From NCBI GenBank assembly GCA_963737705.1, contig CAVTTP010000003.1, positions 372,001-436,000 on the forward strand: DNA of 64,000 nucleotides. Direction: 5' to 3'. Origin of the DNA: PALSA-607 sp963737705. Its GTDB lineage: Bacteria; Actinomycetota; Actinomycetes; Acidothermales; Acidothermaceae. Position numbers and translations under genes: made by a program. The notes below the pieces were generated by a model that worked only from the letters and a program-made list of their open reading frames with translations, was not told where the DNA came from and did not search any database. Shown here piece after piece: positions 60,135 to 64,000 of the stretch (the first letter of the stretch is position 1; the number at the start of each line of letters is the position of its first letter).

Positions 60135-61091
60135 ATGGCAGAAGTACTTGTACTGGTCGACCACGTCGACGGTGTGGTCGGGAAGCCGACACTTGAGTTG
60201 CTCACTCTTGCTACTCGGATTGGCTCACCCGTTGCGGTTGTTGTCGGTGATGGCGCTGCGATTTCAGCGAAGCTCGGCGAGTACGGCGCGACTGCAGTTC
60301 TGGCCGCGGACGACTCAGTTCTTACATCGGCCGTCGTGGCGCCGGTCGTTTCGCTACTCGAGTCGCTCGTCGCGTCGCGGTCACCCGCTGCGGTGTTGAT
60401 CGCCTCGACAACGGAAGGCAAGGAGATTGCCGGTCGCCTCGCCGTCCGTCTTGATGCTGGTGTTCTGACTGACGCCGTCGACGTATCTCTGGACGGCGAT
60501 ACTGTCGTGGTCGAGCAGTCGGTGTTCGGCGGCTCGACCGTGGTGCATTCGCGGGCGACCCGTGGGGTGCCGATCGTGACCGTGCGTCCGAACAGCGTCA
60601 CTCCAATCGCCGCACCTGCCGCTGCGGCCGTGTCGGCGGTCGCGGCTCCCGCTGCCGATGGTCGGCACGCGGTTATCGAGTCGCGCTCGGCTGTCGCATC
60701 CGGTGGCCGGCCGGGCTTGTCTGAGGCGAGTGTCGTCGTCGCGGGCGGACGCGGGGTCGGGACGGCGGAGAAGTTCGCCCTCATCGAGGAGCTTGCCGAC
60801 GCGTTGTCGGCCGCGGTCGGCGCCTCACGCGCGGCGACGGATGCCGGCTGGTATCCGCACGCGGCCCAGGTCGGGCAGACCGGAGTGACTGTCGCTCCGC
60901 AGCTCTACATCGCGTGCGGGATCTCGGGTGCCATTCAGCACCGCGCCGGGATGCAGACGTCGAAGACGATCATCGCGATCAACAAGGATGCCGAGGCGCC
61001 GATCTTCGAGCTTGCCGATTTTGGCGTCGTCGGCGATCTACACGTCGTCGTGCCGCAACTGATCGCCGAGATCGCCAAGCGCAAAAGCTAG
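60135..61091 (+). CDS. etfA: Electron transfer flavoprotein alpha subunit
   Basis: 318 residues from ATG 60135 with GGGACT upstream. N-terminal AEVLVLVDHVDGVVGKPTLE; domain II with SEASVVVAGGRGVGTAEKFALIEELADALSAAVGASRAATDAGW; the FAD-binding consensus GQTGVTVAPQLYIACGISGAIQHRAGMQTSKTIIAINKDAEAPIFELADFGVVGD is split here only by my spacing of motifs: GQTGVTVAP, YIACGISGAIQH, INKDAEAPIFELADFG. A short Ala-rich insert precedes domain II. Partner of the adjacent EtfB. Confidence 0.95.
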   Translation: MAEVLVLVDHVDGVVGKPTLELLTLATRIGSPVAVVVGDGAAISAKLGEYGATAVLAADDSVLTSAVVAPVVSLLESLVASRSPAAVLIASTTEGKEIAGRLAVRLDAGVLTDAVDVSLDGDTVVVEQSVFGGSTVVHSRATRGVPIVTVRPNSVTPIAAPAAAAVSAVAAPAADGRHAVIESRSAVASGGRPGLSEASVVVAGGRGVGTAEKFALIEELADALSAAVGASRAATDAGWYPHAAQVGQTGVTVAPQLYIACGISGAIQHRAGMQTSKTIIAINKDAEAPIFELADFGVVGDLHVVVPQLIAEIAKRKS

Positions 61092-61094
61092 GGC

Positions 61095-61667
61095 TTACTC
61101 GACGACTCGCAGTGCCACCTTGCGGTTACCACCCCGCTGCTGCGTCAGCGCGAACCACACCGGCAGCAGTGCGTCGACTGTCGCTGCCGCATCCGCGCCG
61201 CCCAGATATTGGGGGCGCAATCCAATGGCCTCGATGAGGTTTTCGGCGGTGGCACGCGCTTCTAGGTCGGCCGCGAAGAAGAGATCGACGTCCGGTAGCG
61301 GATCGGCGAAGTTCTCCCAGCCCAACGTGTTGAACGCCCGCACATACTTTGCGTCGGGAGCCGCAGCCGCGATCTCTGCCCGGTTGTTCACGACAGGCGC
61401 GCCCATGCGGTTCGTCGCGTCAACCACGACCTTGCCCGCGAGTGACGTCGCATTCTCGGCTGCTACCTCTGCGACCGCAGCCGCTGGGATGGCGAACACC
61501 ACCACATCGGCGCCGTCAATTGCCTCGCCGACTGCCACGACAGCCACGCCACCGGGGCCGTCAGCGCGCGGATTCCTCGACCCGTAACTCACGTCGTGGC
61601 CGGCGCGCCGCCACTTCTCGCCGAGCGTGCCGCCGATCTTGCCTGTTCCGATGACTGTGATCTTCAT
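61095..61667 (-). CDS. F420-dependent NADP reductase-like NAD(P)-binding protein
   Basis: 190 residues from ATG 61667. Rossmann start MKITVIGTGKIGGTLGEKW (glycines of GTGKIGG), SYGSRNPRADG after strand 2 where the Ser-Arg suggests NADP, VVFAIPAAAVAEV, VVDATNRMG and VRAFNTLGWENFADPL. This is the NADPH:F420 oxidoreductase/ProC-like N-domain family, also used by small metalloreductase-like proteins. F420 use is plausible in an actinobacterium but not proven. Convergent with etfA (3-bp gap). Confidence 0.75.
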   Translation of the reverse strand: MKITVIGTGKIGGTLGEKWRRAGHDVSYGSRNPRADGPGGVAVVAVGEAIDGADVVVFAIPAAAVAEVAAENATSLAGKVVVDATNRMGAPVVNNRAEIAAAAPDAKYVRAFNTLGWENFADPLPDVDLFFAADLEARATAENLIEAIGLRPQYLGGADAAATVDALLPVWFALTQQRGGNRKVALRVVE

Positions 61668-61712
61668 ACCGGCGCTCAACGAGCAGGCTCCCGCGCCCAT
61701 TCCCGGACTCGT

Positions 61713-61750
61713 GGCAACCTGGCAACCATTCGGGGGGTCCGACCGGTGTA
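61713..61750 (+). promoter_or_regulatory. Candidate autoregulated ECF promoter
   Basis: GGCAACCT-GGCAACCA, a tandem pair of -35-like AAC elements (61713-61728), is followed 16 bp later by GACCGGTGTA. The GGCAACC/GACCGGT pairing resembles promoters recognised by SigE-family ECF factors. It lies directly upstream of the sigma gene at 61779. Confidence 0.4.
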
Positions 61751-61778
61751 GGTAGCGAGATCCGCAGACAGGGGTGAG

Positions 61779-62285
61779 GTGTCCCAGGAACCGCCGGGGC
61801 TACGCGACTATGTCGCCGCGCGCCAGCGTGCCCTGCTCCGCACCGCGCGGATGCTCACCGGTGATGAGCAGACGGCGGAGGACCTCGTGCAGACGACGTT
61901 GGAGCGAGTGTGGCCGCACTGGCAGCGGGTGGCGACCGATCGCGATCCCGATGCCTACGTCCGCAAGGTGATGGTCAACACCTACTCGAGCTGGTGGCGG
62001 CGCAAGTGGCGCGGCGAGCAGCCGACGTCCGCGCTTCCTGAGATCACTCACGCGGACGACGACTACGCACGGGCTGATCTCGCCGACGCGCTTCGTCGCC
62101 TGTTGCCGACGTTGACACCGCGGCAACGTGCGGTGCTCGTCCTTCGGTACTACGAGGACCTCACCGAGACGGCGACGGCCGACGTGCTCGGCTGCTCCGT
62201 CGGCACGGTGAAGAGCCAGACGTCGAAGGCGCTCGCGCGGTTGCGCTTGAGCACCGACCCACGGGTGACGGAGGCAGGACGATGA
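61779..62285 (+). CDS. SigE-family ECF RNA polymerase sigma factor
   Basis: 168 residues from GTG 61779. Region 2: RDYVAARQRALLRTARMLTGDEQTAEDLVQTTLERVWPHWQR, with the AEDLVQ (region 2.2) block; RDPDAYVRKVMVNTYSSWWRRKWRGEQPT is the usual SigE-family linker. Region 4: LTPRQRAVLVLRYYEDLTETATADVLGCSVGTVKSQTSKALARL, the helix-turn-helix that reads the -35 element. The stop overlaps the next gene (ATGA), so the partner membrane protein is co-expressed and may be its regulator. Confidence 0.9.
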   Translation: MSQEPPGLRDYVAARQRALLRTARMLTGDEQTAEDLVQTTLERVWPHWQRVATDRDPDAYVRKVMVNTYSSWWRRKWRGEQPTSALPEITHADDDYARADLADALRRLLPTLTPRQRAVLVLRYYEDLTETATADVLGCSVGTVKSQTSKALARLRLSTDPRVTEAGR

Positions 62286-63433
62286 TTCCGGACGACGAGA
62301 GCGTGCGTCGTGCGATGCAGTCGATCGAGCCAGCGGGCTCGGATGTTCCTGGCCTGTTCGACAAAGTGGCTGCCGGGGCGCGGCGACGTCGGCGACAGCG
62401 GTCAGTCGGCGCGGTGGTTGCAGCTGCCGTCGTGGTCGTGGCCGTCGCGTTGGTCCCGGCGCTCGGGCGCCACAACTCATCGGCGACCACTCAGCTCACG
62501 GGACCGGCGCCAGTCGCCAGTTCGTCGCACGGGCCGAACTCGTCGGAACTGCGCGGCGGGCCGGTAGTTCCCGACCCGTCTGCAGTCGTGAGTGCGTCAT
62601 CCGTTGCGTCAGCGCCGCTTGCACCGGAGTCGCCATCGCCGCCGCTGAGCAGCGCGCCACCGACGCTGCCGATCGCAACTGGTACTTGCGCCCCGGGGAT
62701 CTCGGCGGCCACCCAAGTTGGGTCCGCCAAGCCGGTGCTGGTGACACCGGGTGCCAACACGCTTCACGTCAGCGTGGGGGAGCTTGTGACTTTCACGACA
62801 GAAGGCGCGTGCGCAGCTAGCTATTTCTACTGGCCGGCGGCCGGGAGCGTGTTTGGCGCGCTTCTGCCGCCTTCGGCTATCAACCCCAGCAGCTTCGGCA
62901 ACGCCCTCACCGCGACGGCGACGGGTACAGAGGAGTTGAGCCTGCGAGAGAAGGCGTGTGGTGACGGGGGGCCAACATGTCAGTCCCCGGCTGGTCCCAC
63001 CCTGGCGACCATCACGGTGACGGTTAGTCCCGCGACGGTGACGTTCGCCGATGCCACGACACCACCATCAACTCCGCTGCCGACCGCCACCTCGGGCTGC
63101 CCGACCGTACCCGCGAGTGGGCTCGCGGGCGATATTGAGGGAACTGCGTCCCAGGAAGGACTCGTGTTTGATGCAGTCGCGGGCGCCGCGGAGAAGTTGT
63201 ACGGCTCCTCGTCGTCCAACGGCACGGTTGAGATCACTGCCATTTACCCCGCCGCCGAGCGCACCGGGTTCGGCATTGTCGCCGACTCCATCTGCGGCAA
63301 GGCATTGGGTGATGACAGCTACGTGGTCGAGTTGCACATCCCGAATGCGGTCGGGAGCGCATCGATTGGCAGCGGCCAGGTGTTCGTTGCACAGTTCGCG
63401 ACCGGCTGGCAGGTCTGGCTCCGCTACCACTAA
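62282..63433 (+). CDS. Membrane-anchored partner of the ECF sigma factor (putative anti-sigma/sensor)
   Basis: 383 residues. A short cytoplasmic part (MIPDDESVRRAMQSIEPAGSD, about 1-38, basic RRRRRQR) is followed by one membrane helix (SVGAVVAAAVVVVAVALVPAL, about 40-60), a Ser/Pro/Ala-rich linker (about 65-135) and an extracytoplasmic part (about 140-383) with CAPGISAATQVGSAKPVLV, VGELVTFTTEGACAASYFYWP and a C-terminal TSQEGLVFDAVAGAAEKLYG region. No zinc-binding anti-sigma (ZAS) motif is present. Coupling by ATGA to the sigma gene supports a regulatory role. The extracellular domain is not recognised. Confidence 0.6.
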   Translation: MIPDDESVRRAMQSIEPAGSDVPGLFDKVAAGARRRRRQRSVGAVVAAAVVVVAVALVPALGRHNSSATTQLTGPAPVASSSHGPNSSELRGGPVVPDPSAVVSASSVASAPLAPESPSPPLSSAPPTLPIATGTCAPGISAATQVGSAKPVLVTPGANTLHVSVGELVTFTTEGACAASYFYWPAAGSVFGALLPPSAINPSSFGNALTATATGTEELSLREKACGDGGPTCQSPAGPTLATITVTVSPATVTFADATTPPSTPLPTATSGCPTVPASGLAGDIEGTASQEGLVFDAVAGAAEKLYGSSSSNGTVEITAIYPAAERTGFGIVADSICGKALGDDSYVVELHIPNAVGSASIGSGQVFVAQFATGWQVWLRYH

Positions 63434-63441
63434 GTAACCGG

Positions 63442-64000
63442 TTAGCGGTTGGCCAGTTCCTTGCGGACCAGTTCGGCGAAGTCGTCGACGTCTTGCTCTG
63501 TCGTGTCGAAGGCGCACACCCAACGCACTTCACCGGTCGCGCGGTCCCACGGGTAGAAAAACACCTGTTCCTGCAACCGCGCGGTCACGTCGGCCGGCAG
63601 GATCGCGTAGACGGAGTTCGCTTCCGGTTCGCGAGTGAGCTGCACCCCGGCGATGTCCCTGGTCGCGTCCGCCAACCGGCGTGCCATCGCATTCGCGTGC
63701 GTGGCGCTGCGCAACCATAGGTCGGTGCCGAAGAGCACCTCGAACTGCACGCCGATGAACCGCATCTTCGACGACAACTGCATGCCCGCCTTGCGCAAGA
63801 ACTCGACCCCAGCCACGGCATCTGGGTTGAGCACCACGATCCCCTCGCCGTACAGCAGGCCGTTCTTCGTCCCACCGAGGCTGACGACGTCGACGCCGAC
63901 GTCCGTCGTGAACGCACGAAGGGCGACCCCCAGGGCAGCAGCTGCGTTGGAAATTCGGGCGCCGTCCAGATGCACGAACATCCCCAACGAATGGGCGTGC
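63442..64000 (-). CDS. Low-specificity L-threonine aldolase (beta-eliminating lyase fold), N-terminus cut by the window
   Basis: Partial: about 186 residues of the C-terminal half. LGMFVHLDGARISNAAAALG holds the Asp that binds PLP; VVSLGGTKNGLLYGEGIVV holds the PLP-binding Lys (GGTKNG). The small domain follows (RKAGMQLSSKMRFIGVQFEVLF, LTREPEANSVYAILP). It cleaves L-threonine or L-allo-threonine to glycine and acetaldehyde. The first half lies to the right of the window. Confidence 0.85.
   Translation of the reverse strand, partial: HAHSLGMFVHLDGARISNAAAALGVALRAFTTDVGVDVVSLGGTKNGLLYGEGIVVLNPDAVAGVEFLRKAGMQLSSKMRFIGVQFEVLFGTDLWLRSATHANAMARRLADATRDIAGVQLTREPEANSVYAILPADVTARLQEQVFFYPWDRATGEVRWVCAFDTTEQDVDDFAELVRKELANR

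Overview
The window looks like a chromosomal segment of a high-G+C actinobacterium. The evidence is a SARP/BTAD regulator, two proteins with cell-wall-binding (CWB2) repeats, an LPXTG adhesin, a SigE-family ECF sigma factor, a complete GlgE-type alpha-glucan locus, many GTG starts and several leaderless-type promoters (TAnnnT followed 6-7 nt later by the start codon). No tRNA, rRNA, CRISPR array, transposase or integrase was seen, so the window has no sign of being an integrated element.

Left part (1-12.4 kb): a surface-polysaccharide region with the C-terminal end of a membrane protein, two GT4 glycosyltransferases, a Wzx-like flippase, two methyltransferases (one FkbM), a DUF6625-like glycosyltransferase, a secreted glycoside hydrolase and two further glycosyltransferases. 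From 1 to about 8.46 kb the DNA is less GC-rich and several reading frames are broken by single-base shifts: the membrane protein end, a nucleotidyltransferase, the flippase and the DUF6625 gene. This is either a decaying laterally acquired locus or a stretch of poor base calling; 8.5-64 kb shows no such breaks.

Middle (12.6-31.4 kb): an orphan isobutyryl-CoA-mutase-type large subunit behind a 14-bp palindrome, a thioredoxin/TPR protein, a SARP regulator with an extracytoplasmic beta-propeller divergent from a propeller lipoprotein (with heptamer direct repeats between them), a 1595-residue LPFTG adhesin, a VOC protein, a secreted CWB2/poly-Gly/RCC1 protein, an NAD-dependent epimerase, a GMC oxidoreductase and a CHASE3-HAMP-SpoIIE phosphatase.

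31.4-35.6 kb: a minus-strand operon of circularly permuted ATP-grasp, alpha-E protein and two transglutaminases, a widespread but poorly characterised predicted peptide-ligation/processing system. It is followed by a small iron-permease-like protein and a diguanylate cyclase.

37.7-50.3 kb: the alpha-glucan locus. treS-mak-glgB form a tight minus-strand unit downstream of glgE; glgP is divergent from glgE and glgX converges on glgP. Together they turn trehalose into maltose-1-phosphate, polymerise and branch it, and degrade the glucan again.

Right part (50.3-64 kb): a DUF998 membrane protein divergent from an enoyl-CoA hydratase, a cNMP-domain/thioredoxin-reductase-like flavoprotein without the redox cysteines, a second CWB2 protein, a YcaQ-like winged-helix protein, a DUF885 hydrolase, etfBA, an F420/NADP-type reductase, an ECF sigma factor with its partner membrane protein, and a threonine aldolase cut by the window edge.
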